7,013 nucleotides of DNA. Origin: Micropepsaceae bacterium. Its GTDB lineage: Bacteria > Pseudomonadota > Alphaproteobacteria > Micropepsales > Micropepsaceae. Below the pieces are notes generated by a model. That model saw nothing but the letters and a program-made list of their open reading frames with translations. It was not told where the DNA came from and made no database searches. The stretch spans positions 1 to 7,013 of the forward strand of contig JANWHR010000221.1 of NCBI GenBank assembly GCA_025450355.1, given 5' to 3'. The translations under genes were made by a program, and so were the position numbers. Numbering within the stretch: position 1 is the first letter of the stretch; each line of letters begins with the position of its first letter. This document shows positions 1 to 6,228 of this stretch, in pieces.

Positions 1-326
1 GCGGCCGCATTTGCGTCACGGCCGCGATGGAAGAGCCGTCCACGATTGCGATCGCCGTTGACGACAATGGATGCGGGATGACGCCGGAAGAAGTTGACCG
101 CGCGCTTCAGCCGTTCACGCAAATTCGCTCGGCCTATACCCGCCGGGAGGAAGGGACAGGGCTTGGACTTCCGATTGCAAAGGCGCTGGTTCACCGGCAC
201 GGGGGCAAATTTCACATCGAAAGCGCGCCCGCTCGCGGGACGACAGTCACCTTCACTTTGCCGACCGCCGGCCGTGGCGAAGGAGGTCAATCTGAAAAAC
301 CGTCGCCTGACGGAAGCCGCCCATGA
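1..326 (+). CDS. Sensor histidine kinase, C-terminal ATP-binding end (5' partial)
   Basis: This is the tail of a sensor histidine kinase, the part that binds ATP and phosphorylates the conserved histidine of a two-component system. The frame is open from base 3 and ends at the TGA at 324-326, so the gene begins outside the window. Visible HATPase_c motifs, in order, are the G1 box DNGCGM, the F-box-like LQPFTQ, the G2 box GTGLGLPIAKALVHRHGG and the closing strand GTTVTFTLP. The N box, the dimerisation/phosphoacceptor domain and any sensor domain lie upstream and cannot be seen. After the fold ends there is a polar tail of about 20 residues. The stop overlaps the start of the HerA-like gene (ATGA), so the two are probably co-transcribed and translationally coupled. 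The QPFTQ form is common in PAS-containing alphaproteobacterial kinases, but the signal and the partner regulator are unknown. Confidence 0.93.
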   Translation, partial: GRICVTAAMEEPSTIAIAVDDNGCGMTPEEVDRALQPFTQIRSAYTRREEGTGLGLPIAKALVHRHGGKFHIESAPARGTTVTFTLPTAGRGEGGQSEKPSPDGSRP

Positions 327-2026
327 ACGCGATTGGCCCCGTCACAGAACTGCCGAATCTGTCCGCGGTTCCGGTGCAAATGACGCCGCCATTCGGCCAT
401 ATCGTGTCGGTGTCGGGATCTCAGGCTGTGGCAACACTGACTTCGTTGGCGCTGGATTCGGAATCGGGAACCGGGAATCGCATCGAACTCGGCGTGCTGG
501 TCACGATCGCAACCGCCAACTCATGCGTGATCGGGATCGTCTCCGCGATGAGTTCGCCGATGCCGGTGGCGATTGGCGATGACCAGGAAATCCGCCTCAT
601 CGAGCTGAGTCTCGCCGGCGAGGTCATAACCGATCGGGAAACCGGAAAACTGCACTTTCGCCGTGGCATCTCGAGTTCCCCGGCTTTGGGAGATCCGGTT
701 GCGCAAGCGAGCCGCGACGAACTGGCCTGCGTGTACTATCAGCCGGATAAGCCAACCATTCAAATCGGCACTTTATTTCAGGACTCATCCGTTCCGGCGC
801 GCCTGATTGTCGACGAATTACTGGCCAAACATTTCCTTGTTGTCGGCACCACTGGCAGCGGAAAATCCTGCACGGTCGCCAGTATTCTTCAGCGTGTCCT
901 GGATGAATATCCTTATGCAAGGGTTGTCGTACTCGACGTCCACAGTGAGTATGCGCAGGCCTTCGGCAACCGGGCAGAATGCATCGATCCCGGCAACCTG
1001 CGTTTGCCGTTCTGGTTGTTGAATTTCCGGGAGCTTTGCACGGCGCTGACCACGCCGGACGGCGACCGGGAGGCGGAGGTCCAGGTCCTGTCGGATGCGG
1101 TGCTCGCGGCCAAACGGCGTACCGTGGGTGGACAGGTTGGACAGATCCGCAGCGCCATCAGCGCGGCCGCTCCGAAGCGGGTCCCCAACCGGGGCGGCGC
1201 GATCACGGTCGATACGCCGATGCCTTTCCTTCTGTCGGACGTGACCGCCTATCTGGACGAGCAGCTTGGCAAACTGGAGCGCACCCAGAGCCCGCTGACC
1301 TATACGCGATTGAAGAACCGGATCGAGGCGGTTTCCGGCGATCCACGTTTTGGCTTCATGTTCCGTAGCCTGAGCGTCGAAGATACCATGGCGGATGTCC
1401 TTGGCCGGATTTTCCGTGTCCCCACCGGCGAAAAGCCGATCACCATCGTCGATCTCGCTACGGTACCCCCCGAGATTCTTGATATCGTGATCGCGTTGAT
1501 TGCCCGGCTCGCCTTTGACCTTGCCTTGTGGAGCGGAGGCCAATTGCCGATGCTTCTCATTTGCGAGGAGGCCCACCGTTACATCCCGGCGCTGGACAGC
1601 AACAAATTCATGCCGACGCGGGAGGCGCTTACGCGCATCGCAAAAGAGGGCCGCAAATATGGCATCTCCCTCGGACTCGTCACGCAGCGTCCGTCGGAAC
1701 TGGACAGCACGATCATTTCGCAATGCAGTACGGTGATCGCGATGCGGCTTTCGACCGAGCGCGATCAGGAGGTGATGCGCGTAAACACCCATGACTGCGC
1801 CCTTGGCCTGATGGATTATCTGCCCGTCCTCGGCGACCGCGAGGCCATCATGCTGGGGCAGGGCGTTGCCATGCCGATGCGTGTCAGACTCGGCGACCTG
1901 CATGACAATGAAAAACCGGTCACGCCCAATCGTGGTTTTTCGAGCGCGTGGAAGAGCACGAATGTCGAGCGAAGGGAGTTGGAAAAAGTCGTCGCCCAAT
2001 TGCGTTCTGTGGGAAACGTCGGCTGA
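323..2026 (+). CDS. herA: HerA-like hexameric ATPase / DNA translocase (DUF87 family)
   Basis: This 567-residue protein belongs to the HerA/FtsK superfamily of ring-shaped ATPases that pump double-stranded DNA. Residues about 25-160 fit the small beta-rich HAS-barrel. The ATPase core follows: Walker A GTTGSGKS at 175-182, the LDVHSEY motif at 204-210 (the HerA DxHGEY element), an inserted helical region about 215-345, Walker B MLLICEEAH at 410-418 with catalytic-type E415/E416, and the LVTQRPSEL sensor-like motif at 452-460. The C-terminus ends in a charged helix. The ATG at 323 is the only usable start, because the frame has a stop at 308-310; GGAAG at 312-316 is a weak ribosome site, and the overlap with the kinase stop suggests coupling. 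Archaeal HerA works with the NurA nuclease in DNA end resection, and some bacterial HerA proteins work with Sir2 or nuclease partners in phage defence. No such partner is visible here, so the role is open. The symbol reflects family membership only. Confidence 0.93.
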   Translation: MNAIGPVTELPNLSAVPVQMTPPFGHIVSVSGSQAVATLTSLALDSESGTGNRIELGVLVTIATANSCVIGIVSAMSSPMPVAIGDDQEIRLIELSLAGEVITDRETGKLHFRRGISSSPALGDPVAQASRDELACVYYQPDKPTIQIGTLFQDSSVPARLIVDELLAKHFLVVGTTGSGKSCTVASILQRVLDEYPYARVVVLDVHSEYAQAFGNRAECIDPGNLRLPFWLLNFRELCTALTTPDGDREAEVQVLSDAVLAAKRRTVGGQVGQIRSAISAAAPKRVPNRGGAITVDTPMPFLLSDVTAYLDEQLGKLERTQSPLTYTRLKNRIEAVSGDPRFGFMFRSLSVEDTMADVLGRIFRVPTGEKPITIVDLATVPPEILDIVIALIARLAFDLALWSGGQLPMLLICEEAHRYIPALDSNKFMPTREALTRIAKEGRKYGISLGLVTQRPSELDSTIISQCSTVIAMRLSTERDQEVMRVNTHDCALGLMDYLPVLGDREAIMLGQGVAMPMRVRLGDLHDNEKPVTPNRGFSSAWKSTNVERRELEKVVAQLRSVGNVG

Positions 2027-2032
2027 GACCAG

Positions 2033-2103
2033 GCGGCGAATCGAAACAACCTGCGTCAGCGGCCGTGCGCCATTGCGGGGCGCAGAACCGTTCGCCGCTT
2101 TTT
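2033..2103 (+). terminator. Possible intrinsic terminator after the kinase-HerA unit
   Basis: Just after the HerA-like stop, GCGGCGAA (2033-2040) is perfectly complementary to TTCGCCGC (2091-2098), which is followed at once by five T (2099-2103). The 50 bases between the arms contain a second compact hairpin, TGCGCC (2066-2071) with GGCGCA (2079-2084) around a 7-base loop. A branched stem followed by a U-run fits factor-independent termination, although the outer loop is longer than usual. It lies between convergent genes, where a terminator is expected. The T-run supports the + direction only. Confidence 0.42.
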
Positions 2104-2121
2104 CACCACCGGCGCCGGCGC

Positions 2122-2775
2122 TTACATGGACTTTGTCGCATCGACCAGGTGCACGCCCGCGAGCCGCGGCCAGGCGGTGTGTCCGACCCGTTCCCACGCA
2201 CGCCCCGCGCGCAAGGATGGATTGCGGCCCCAGGGCGGCATGAACAGCGCGGCATCCCAGCGCTCCGGGCAGAACAGCGATCCTTTGAGCAACTGATCCA
2301 ACTGGCCGCGGCTGTAAGGCTGCCCATGGCCGAAGGGTGAACTTTCGAGCTGCGCCCAAAGACTGGCGCGGTTGGGTGCAATCATGAGCAATCGCCCGGC
2401 GGGCGTCAGCACCCGCCAGATTTCGCGCAGGAACGGGCGTTGCGCATCGGCGGTCTCCAGCCCATGAACGACCAGAACCGCATCGAAGAACACATCGGGA
2501 AAGGGCAACACGAGTTCATCCACGACGGTTGTCGAACAAATCGTGCTGCTGATGCCCCAGGGCGTTGCGCCAAAACCTTCCGGGATGGCCGCAATGATCC
2601 GTTCGGCCTCGCCGACGAAGGGCCTGAGATAGGGGCAGGCATAACCGAGTCCCAGGATCCGCTGGCCTGACATATCGGACCACGCCCCCCGGATGCGGCG
2701 AAAAATCAGCCGCCGCGTCACCTGGCCGATGCGGCTGTCATAGAACTGTTCCAACGCCGGGACATCGACACTCAT
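2122..2775 (-). CDS. Class I SAM-dependent methyltransferase, gloB-linked
   Basis: This is a small methyltransferase of the UbiE/Methyltransf_11 type, 217 residues from the ATG at 2775. Motif I is the variant RILGLGYACPYL (residues 39-50) in place of the usual LDxGxGTG. The motif-IV-like LPFPDVFFDAVLVVHGLE (90-107) and the strand RVLTPAGRLLMIAPNR (121-136) are clear, followed by SSPFGHGQPYSRGQL (145-159). There is no signal peptide or membrane segment, so it is probably cytoplasmic. An in-frame TTG at 2811 would add 12 residues (MNGTPCDGTDRA), but family proteins as I remember them begin close to the DVxxLxxFY segment, so I prefer the ATG; neither start has a strong ribosome site. It is divergent from gloB, an arrangement I recall in other alphaproteobacteria, which hints at a link to glutathione or aldehyde metabolism. 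The substrate is unknown. TAA stop at 2122-2124. Confidence 0.88.
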   Translation of the reverse strand: MSVDVPALEQFYDSRIGQVTRRLIFRRIRGAWSDMSGQRILGLGYACPYLRPFVGEAERIIAAIPEGFGATPWGISSTICSTTVVDELVLPFPDVFFDAVLVVHGLETADAQRPFLREIWRVLTPAGRLLMIAPNRASLWAQLESSPFGHGQPYSRGQLDQLLKGSLFCPERWDAALFMPPWGRNPSLRAGRAWERVGHTAWPRLAGVHLVDATKSM

Positions 2776-2808
2776 CGCCCTATCCGTACCGTCGCAGGGG
2801 GTTCCATT

Positions 2809-2852
2809 CAACCTTCGGGTTGCCCTTGAGCTTATGCTGGCGCAGCATGAGC
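2809..2852 (+). promoter_or_regulatory. Two tandem hairpins between the methyltransferase gene and gloB
   Basis: The divergent gap 2776-2878 holds two stem-loops. The first is CAACC (2809-2813), loop TTCG, GGTTG (2818-2822), a canonical C(UUCG)G tetraloop when read as + strand RNA. The second has arms 2830-2839 and 2843-2852 around a GCG loop; ten consecutive pairs form if one G-U is allowed, and the core ATGCTG/CAGCAT is perfect as DNA. The second ends 26 bases before the gloB ATG. They could form a structured gloB leader, or the second could be an operator. Neither is followed by a T-run on the + strand, so they are not ordinary terminators. I found no convincing -35/-10 pair here. Confidence 0.45.
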
Positions 2853-2878
2853 GTGATATCTCGCGCGAAAGTTAACAG

Positions 2879-3655
2879 ATGGGAAAGTTTGAAATCCAAC
2901 CGGTGCCCTGCCTCAGGGACAATTACGCCTGGCTGGCCTTTGACCGTGATGAAGGCGTGTGTGCGGTCGTGGATCCCTCGGAAGCAAAACCGGTGATGCG
3001 TGCGCTGGAGACGCATGGCCTGACACTGACCCATATTCTCAACACGCATCATCACCCGGATCATGTCGGGGGCAATCTGGAGCTACAGGCGAAGTTTGGC
3101 GCAGTGATCGTCGGGCCCGGAAAGGACAAGGCGCGGATTCCCGGCATTGGCGTCGGGGTGGTGGAAAACGATTCTTATGCGGCGGGCAGCCATGTCGCGA
3201 AAGTGCTGGAGATTCCGGCGCATACGCGGGGCCATATCGCCTTCTGGTTCGAACAGGATAAGGCGGTTTTCACTGGCGACACGCTATTCGCCATGGGCTG
3301 TGGCCGGTTGTTCGAGGGCGATCCGCCCACCATGTGGAACAGCCTGTCCAAACTGGTCCACCTGCCGGACGATACGCGCGTCTATTGCGGGCACGAATAC
3401 ACCGAGGCGAATGGCCGCTTTGCACTGAGTGTTGAAGGCGGCAATCCCGAACTGGTCCGGCGCATGGCGGAAGTGCGTGCCATCCGTGCGCAAGGCTTGC
3501 CCACTTTGCCCTCGAATATCGGCATCGAGAAAAAAACCAATCCGTTTCTGCGCGCGAGCTCGCTCGAAATCCGCCGCTCGCTGGGATTGCAGGATGCGGA
3601 TGACGTGGAGGTATTCGCCGAAACCCGCCGGCGAAAAGACAGCTTCCAGGGTTAG
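2879..3655 (+). CDS. gloB: Hydroxyacylglutathione hydrolase (glyoxalase II)
   Basis: Glyoxalase II hydrolyses S-D-lactoylglutathione to D-lactate and glutathione, the second step of methylglyoxal detoxification, and is normally cytosolic. The 258 residues match the usual length of about 250-260. The metallo-beta-lactamase signature THHHPDH spans residues 56-62 (ligands H57, H59, D61, H62). The other metal ligands are H115 in EIPAHTRGH, D134 in FTGDTLF and H172 in YCGHEYT, so the binuclear site is complete. R143 in GCGRLFEG and the C-terminal RRRKDSF (250-256) correspond to the glutathione-contacting positions of the family. The ATG at 2879 gives the typical start MGKFEIQPVPCLRDNYAWL; the upstream GAAAG is only a weak ribosome site. 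The gene stands alone on this strand. Glyoxalase I is not identifiable in the window; the VOC protein at 4729-5163 shares its fold but is not adjacent. Confidence 0.97.
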   Translation: MGKFEIQPVPCLRDNYAWLAFDRDEGVCAVVDPSEAKPVMRALETHGLTLTHILNTHHHPDHVGGNLELQAKFGAVIVGPGKDKARIPGIGVGVVENDSYAAGSHVAKVLEIPAHTRGHIAFWFEQDKAVFTGDTLFAMGCGRLFEGDPPTMWNSLSKLVHLPDDTRVYCGHEYTEANGRFALSVEGGNPELVRRMAEVRAIRAQGLPTLPSNIGIEKKTNPFLRASSLEIRRSLGLQDADDVEVFAETRRRKDSFQG

Positions 3656-3783
3656 ACAGACCAATACCGGTACAAGAGATCGTTCACGTGAAGGCGCCGA
3701 GGTCGCGCAGGAAATGGCACTCTAATTCCCGGCGTGTCTTTGCGCGGGATCGGAGCAGGAGCACCGGGGAATCGCGTTCGTAG
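3656..3783. other. Convergent intergenic spacer with palindromes, no gene seen
   Basis: This is the 128-base gap between the ends of gloB and the second methyltransferase. I see no gene or clear terminator with a T-run. It contains perfect palindromes TACCGGTA (3665-3672) and TTCACGTGAA (3683-3692), and an imperfect inverted repeat ATTCCCGG (3725-3732) against CCGGGGAAT (3764-3772) that could act as a weak bidirectional end signal. The segment 3725-3750 also resembles a repeat near 4705-4722. Confidence 0.4.
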
Positions 3784-4593
3784 CTAACGGCGCTTGCCGA
3801 TTGCGATCAAATATTCACGCGGCACCGCGATCCCCAAAGGCGCTTTATAACCGTCATGGAAGGCCACGAAATCGCGTTGGAGCTGTGATCGTCGCGCTTT
3901 ATCGAGATTGGCAGCCAGCATTTTGGTTGGGCCGTACCCCGCAGCGAAAGCGTTCCAGGCAGCCTCGCCATCCCGGTCGTAGTAAGTCGTAATGCCGTCT
4001 TCGAATTTCAGTTCGAAATCGCGCCCGAAGAGGTCCGCAAGGCGGCTCCGGGTTCCCCACGCAAAGGGGCTGGGCGGCGCTGGCGAAGGGGGCGCAGGCA
4101 TATAAGGGCGCATGACCGAGAACATCTTAAAGACGCTGCCTTCCGGGGGCCACGTCGCGAGACCAATTCGCCCACCTTTGCGGCAGACCCGGGCAAGTTC
4201 GGCAGACGCCGCTTCCGGACGGCTCACGAACATAACGCCGAATGTGGAAACGACGGCATCGAAGCTTGCATCAGGATAGGGAAGCTTTTCCGCGTCGCCG
4301 ATTTCGTACGTGATCTGCAGCCCGTCGGCCTCGGCACGTCCCTTCGCGGCGGCGAGGAGGTCTGAAGCGATGTCTGCACCTGTTACTTTGGCATGACATC
4401 GCGCCAACAGACGCGATGTCCAGCCGGTGCCTGTCGCCACGTCCAGAATGCGCTCACCGGGCCCTGGATCGATCCTGCGGACGCAGTGATCGAGGGCGCT
4501 GGCGATCTGGTGGCTTATTTCGTTGTAGGCGTCGCCCCCTGAACTCCAGACGGCCGCTGGACGGTGGTTGTGGGCTTCGACCCTGTTTTCCAT
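3784..4593 (-). CDS. Class I SAM-dependent methyltransferase (Methyltransf_11/25 type)
   Basis: This 269-residue cytoplasmic methyltransferase is unrelated in detail to the one at 2122-2775. The N-terminal helix region (WSSGGDAYNEISHQIASAL) is followed by a canonical motif I, ERILDVATGTGWTS (47-60), an acidic ribose-binding residue D74 in TGADIA, GDAEKLPYPDASFDAV (99-114) and the strand RKGGRIGLATW (138-148). A proline-rich loop with PPSPAPPSPFAWG (168-180) precedes the C-terminal substrate-binding part, which ends in REYLIAIGKRR. The best resemblance is to UbiE-like small-molecule methyltransferases; the substrate cannot be told. The ATG at 4593 is supported by GGAG at 4601-4604, seven bases away, and by a good promoter about 35 bases upstream. 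It appears to be a single-gene unit: the next gene upstream on this strand, the VOC gene, lies 135 bases away with the promoter in between. Confidence 0.92.
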   Translation of the reverse strand: MENRVEAHNHRPAAVWSSGGDAYNEISHQIASALDHCVRRIDPGPGERILDVATGTGWTSRLLARCHAKVTGADIASDLLAAAKGRAEADGLQITYEIGDAEKLPYPDASFDAVVSTFGVMFVSRPEAASAELARVCRKGGRIGLATWPPEGSVFKMFSVMRPYMPAPPSPAPPSPFAWGTRSRLADLFGRDFELKFEDGITTYYDRDGEAAWNAFAAGYGPTKMLAANLDKARRSQLQRDFVAFHDGYKAPLGIAVPREYLIAIGKRR

Positions 4594-4625
4594 GGATGCG
4601 CTCCAGCATGGCTCTGACGGAGAAA

Positions 4626-4655
4626 GTTATACCGGTAAGCCGTGTCTGTTGTCAC
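4626..4655 (-). promoter_or_regulatory. Sigma70-like promoter of the second methyltransferase
   Basis: Read on the - strand, GTGACA (4655-4650, five of six bases of TTGACA) is separated by 18 bases from TATAAC (4631-4626, five of six of TATAAT). Transcription would begin near 4618-4620, giving a leader of about 26 bases to the ATG at 4593 with GGAG inside it. The perfect palindrome TACCGGTA (4630-4637) overlaps the edge of the -10 box and the spacer, a place where a repressor could act. Confidence 0.55.
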
Positions 4656-4704
4656 CGGCGCCACGCGCGGCAAAAATCCTTTTCGCGGCGCGCTGCGCGG
4701 ATAG

Positions 4705-4726
4705 ATTCCCCCTGCGCGGGATGACA
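4705..4726. repeat. REP-like degenerate palindrome, copy 2 (copy 1 at 3725-3750)
   Basis: Just past the VOC stop codon lies ATTCCC (4705-4710), CC, TGCGCGGGAT (4713-4722), GACA. CCC and GGG can pair as a short hairpin. A related arrangement occurs at 3725-3750: ATTCCC, a different 10-base middle, then the identical ten bases TGCGCGGGAT. This general form (GTCATCCCGCG...GGGAAT) resembles short intergenic palindromes widespread in proteobacterial genomes. With only two degenerate copies visible the call is tentative. The neighbouring bases 4664-4700 are also very rich in GCGC. Confidence 0.3.
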
Positions 4727-4728
4727 GA

Positions 4729-5163
4729 TCAGGTTGCAATCTGCTCTGGCTGCTGTTCCGGGGGGCCTTTCAGCTCGACCGTGTTGCCATCGGGATCGGT
4801 GACGTAGATCGAAGGCCCGTATCCTTTCGCGCCATAGCGCCGGCCGGTTTTGCCGATTTCGATGCCTTGCGTAATGAGGTGCGAACGAATGGCTGCTTCA
4901 TCAAACGGTGTGATGTCGAGCGCAAAGTGATCGACATTCCGGCCTTCCGTACCCGGACCAATGCCGCCCGCTTGCCCCAGCATGCCGGCAAGGGGGACGA
5001 GGTCGATGAGCGACGATCCGGCGCGAAGCTGCATCAGGCCCAGTTCGTCGCGCCGCAGTTCGAGTGAGCAGCCAAGGCCGTCGATGTAAAACGCGAGGCT
5101 GCGGTCGAGGTCAGCCACGCGCAGGACCACATGATCGATGCCGTTGATCCGGAACGGGGTCAT
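4729..5163 (-). CDS. VOC-family protein (glyoxalase / extradiol dioxygenase fold)
   Basis: This single-subunit vicinal-oxygen-chelate protein has 144 residues, normal for the family. Two beta-alpha-beta-beta-beta modules are visible: IDHVVLRVADLDRSLAFY (9-26) to SLIDLVP (51-57), and VDHFALDI (77-84) to SIYVTDPDGNTVELKG (118-133). The likely metal ligands are H11, H79 and E130, with D54 or a nearby residue as the fourth. Members include glyoxalase I, fosfomycin/bleomycin resistance proteins, epimerases and ring-cleavage dioxygenases; the sequence alone does not decide between them. An in-frame GTG at 5172 would add MAS, but AGGTGG (5169-5174) sits five bases from the ATG at 5163 and touches the GTG, so the ATG is the better start. 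It begins 12 bases after the decarboxylase-like stop, hence the same operon, and probably acts on a compound from that pathway. Confidence 0.92.
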   Translation of the reverse strand: MTPFRINGIDHVVLRVADLDRSLAFYIDGLGCSLELRRDELGLMQLRAGSSLIDLVPLAGMLGQAGGIGPGTEGRNVDHFALDITPFDEAAIRSHLITQGIEIGKTGRRYGAKGYGPSIYVTDPDGNTVELKGPPEQQPEQIAT

Positions 5164-5175
5164 GGAGGCCACCTC

Positions 5176-6150
5176 TTAGTCCACCGGAACGAACAATTCG
5201 TCTGGCGTTGGCTGCCGGGGCGCCAGGCCCTGTTCGTAAATATAGCGGCACAGGGCCTGCAACGACGGGCGATTGGCGTCCAGACCATAGGGCCAATAGT
5301 CCGAACCCATGAAACGCCGCGCTTCCTCGACATGGTCGATCAGCCAGGGAAGCGTGCTGACCAGCGCATCGGTGTCGTAAATCGCTTCAGTGGCCATGTC
5401 GCGGGCCTGCACAAAAGCACGGGTGAGAACGCGCGCGATCCAGGGGTACCGCGCGTAAACGGCCTTGCGCAACGCGATGATATGCATGATCGGGAAGATG
5501 CCCGTGCGCCGGAAATAGTCCTGCTCGACGGTTTTGAAATCCGGGAAAAGTCTTCTGATGCAGCCGGAGCCCGAAATGAACAGCCGCGGAATGTAAATCG
5601 AAAACAGCGCATCGAGTTCGCCCGCTTCGAACATTCCCTCCAGCGTCTGGCCGGGACCGGCAAATTCCAGAGAGATATCCGTGGGCAGATTAAGTGGAAT
5701 GAGCGGTTTTTCCACGGCTTTGGTCAGGCCGCCTATGGTCCAGCGAAGATCGCGCGGCGCGACACCATATTCGTCCTGCAACATTCCTTTCATCATCACG
5801 ACGGCGGTCGCGCCATATTGGGTCGTGCCGGCGCGCTTGCCCTTGAGGTCCTGCGGCGTTTCGATCCCCGAGCCAGTCCGCACATAGATGCAGGAGTGCC
5901 GGAAGACGCGCGATATGGGAACGGGTATGGCGACGAAGGGGGAGGCGCCGCGCGCCACCAGCGCCGCGTAAGACCCGAGCGACAATTCGGCCAAATCAAA
6001 TTCCTGATTGTCCAGCATCCGGGGGAAAAGCTGTCGCGGTTTCAGCACGGAAACGGCAAGCTCGACACCTTCGCAGCGCACGCGCCCGTCGATCAGCGGC
6101 CGCGTGCGGTCATAATCGTTGCACGCCAGCGATAGTTTGATATCGGCCAT
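5176..6150 (-). CDS. 4,5-dihydroxyphthalate decarboxylase-like protein (periplasmic-binding-protein fold, no signal peptide)
   Basis: This 324-residue protein has the layout of the family annotated as 4,5-dihydroxyphthalate decarboxylase (Pht5-like), which shares the NMT1/SsuA-type solute-binding fold. Landmarks are the N-terminal NDYDRTRPLIDGRV (11-24), FDLAELSLGSY (51-61), PFVAIPVPISRVFRHSCIYV (71-90), the lobe-start GKRAGTTQYGATA (104-116), FPIMHIIALR (219-228) and MGSDYWPYGLDANR (281-294). The N-terminus MADIKLSLACNDYDR has no hydrophobic signal segment or lipobox, so it should be cytosolic; that favours an enzyme over a transport receptor. Family annotation covers many proteins never tested on dihydroxyphthalate, so the substrate is uncertain. 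The ATG at 6150 is preceded by a weak GGTGA. It is the first gene of a two-gene unit with the VOC gene and is divergent from the ABM gene. A transporter binding protein remains the main alternative, but no ABC permease or ATPase gene is present. Confidence 0.85.
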   Translation of the reverse strand: MADIKLSLACNDYDRTRPLIDGRVRCEGVELAVSVLKPRQLFPRMLDNQEFDLAELSLGSYAALVARGASPFVAIPVPISRVFRHSCIYVRTGSGIETPQDLKGKRAGTTQYGATAVVMMKGMLQDEYGVAPRDLRWTIGGLTKAVEKPLIPLNLPTDISLEFAGPGQTLEGMFEAGELDALFSIYIPRLFISGSGCIRRLFPDFKTVEQDYFRRTGIFPIMHIIALRKAVYARYPWIARVLTRAFVQARDMATEAIYDTDALVSTLPWLIDHVEEARRFMGSDYWPYGLDANRPSLQALCRYIYEQGLAPRQPTPDELFVPVD

Positions 6151-6228
6151 CGGGATTCACCAGTTTCGGCCAGCTTACGCTATGTTGGCGTACTATGGGC
6201 AACCGCCAGAACGCAGGGAATTGGACAC
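6151..6228. promoter_or_regulatory. Divergent control region with inverted repeat TACGC-N7-GCGTA
   Basis: These 78 bases separate two oppositely oriented units and must hold promoters for both. A perfect inverted repeat TACGC (6176-6180), seven bases, GCGTA (6188-6192) lies near the middle, with CTATG also repeated directly at 6180-6184 and 6193-6197. That size and position suit a dimeric regulator, for example of the LysR, GntR or TetR type, but no regulator gene is in view. TACTAT at 6191-6196 could be a -10 for the rightward unit; I find no good -35. AGGGAA at 6215-6220 is the ribosome site of the ABM gene. Confidence 0.4.

Noticed and set aside
281..287. Strong AGGAGGT inside the end of the kinase gene
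   Set aside because: It is about 35 bases before the HerA-like ATG, too far to serve it, and the HerA frame has a stop at 308-310, so no earlier start fits.
818..2359. Long open frame of 513 codons on the - strand, antisense to the HerA-like gene
   Set aside because: It mirrors the codon bias of the real gene in a GC-rich genome, shows no recognisable domain, and is rich in Arg, His and Gly as typical shadow frames are. The opposite strand encodes clear Walker motifs.
2809..2811. TTG start for the gloB-linked methyltransferase, adding 12 residues
   Set aside because: The added segment is not family-like and lies within a hairpin sequence; the ATG at 2775 gives the expected N-terminus. Not fully excluded.
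4061..4100. Short repeated APPSP residues in the second methyltransferase
   Set aside because: A proline-rich loop before PFAWG is normal in this type of methyltransferase, and the two repeat units use different codons, so no recent duplication is indicated.
5131..6135. Open frame of 334 codons on the + strand, antisense to the decarboxylase-like gene
   Set aside because: It covers nearly the same bases as a recognisable protein on the - strand, has no family motif and has a shadow-like composition.
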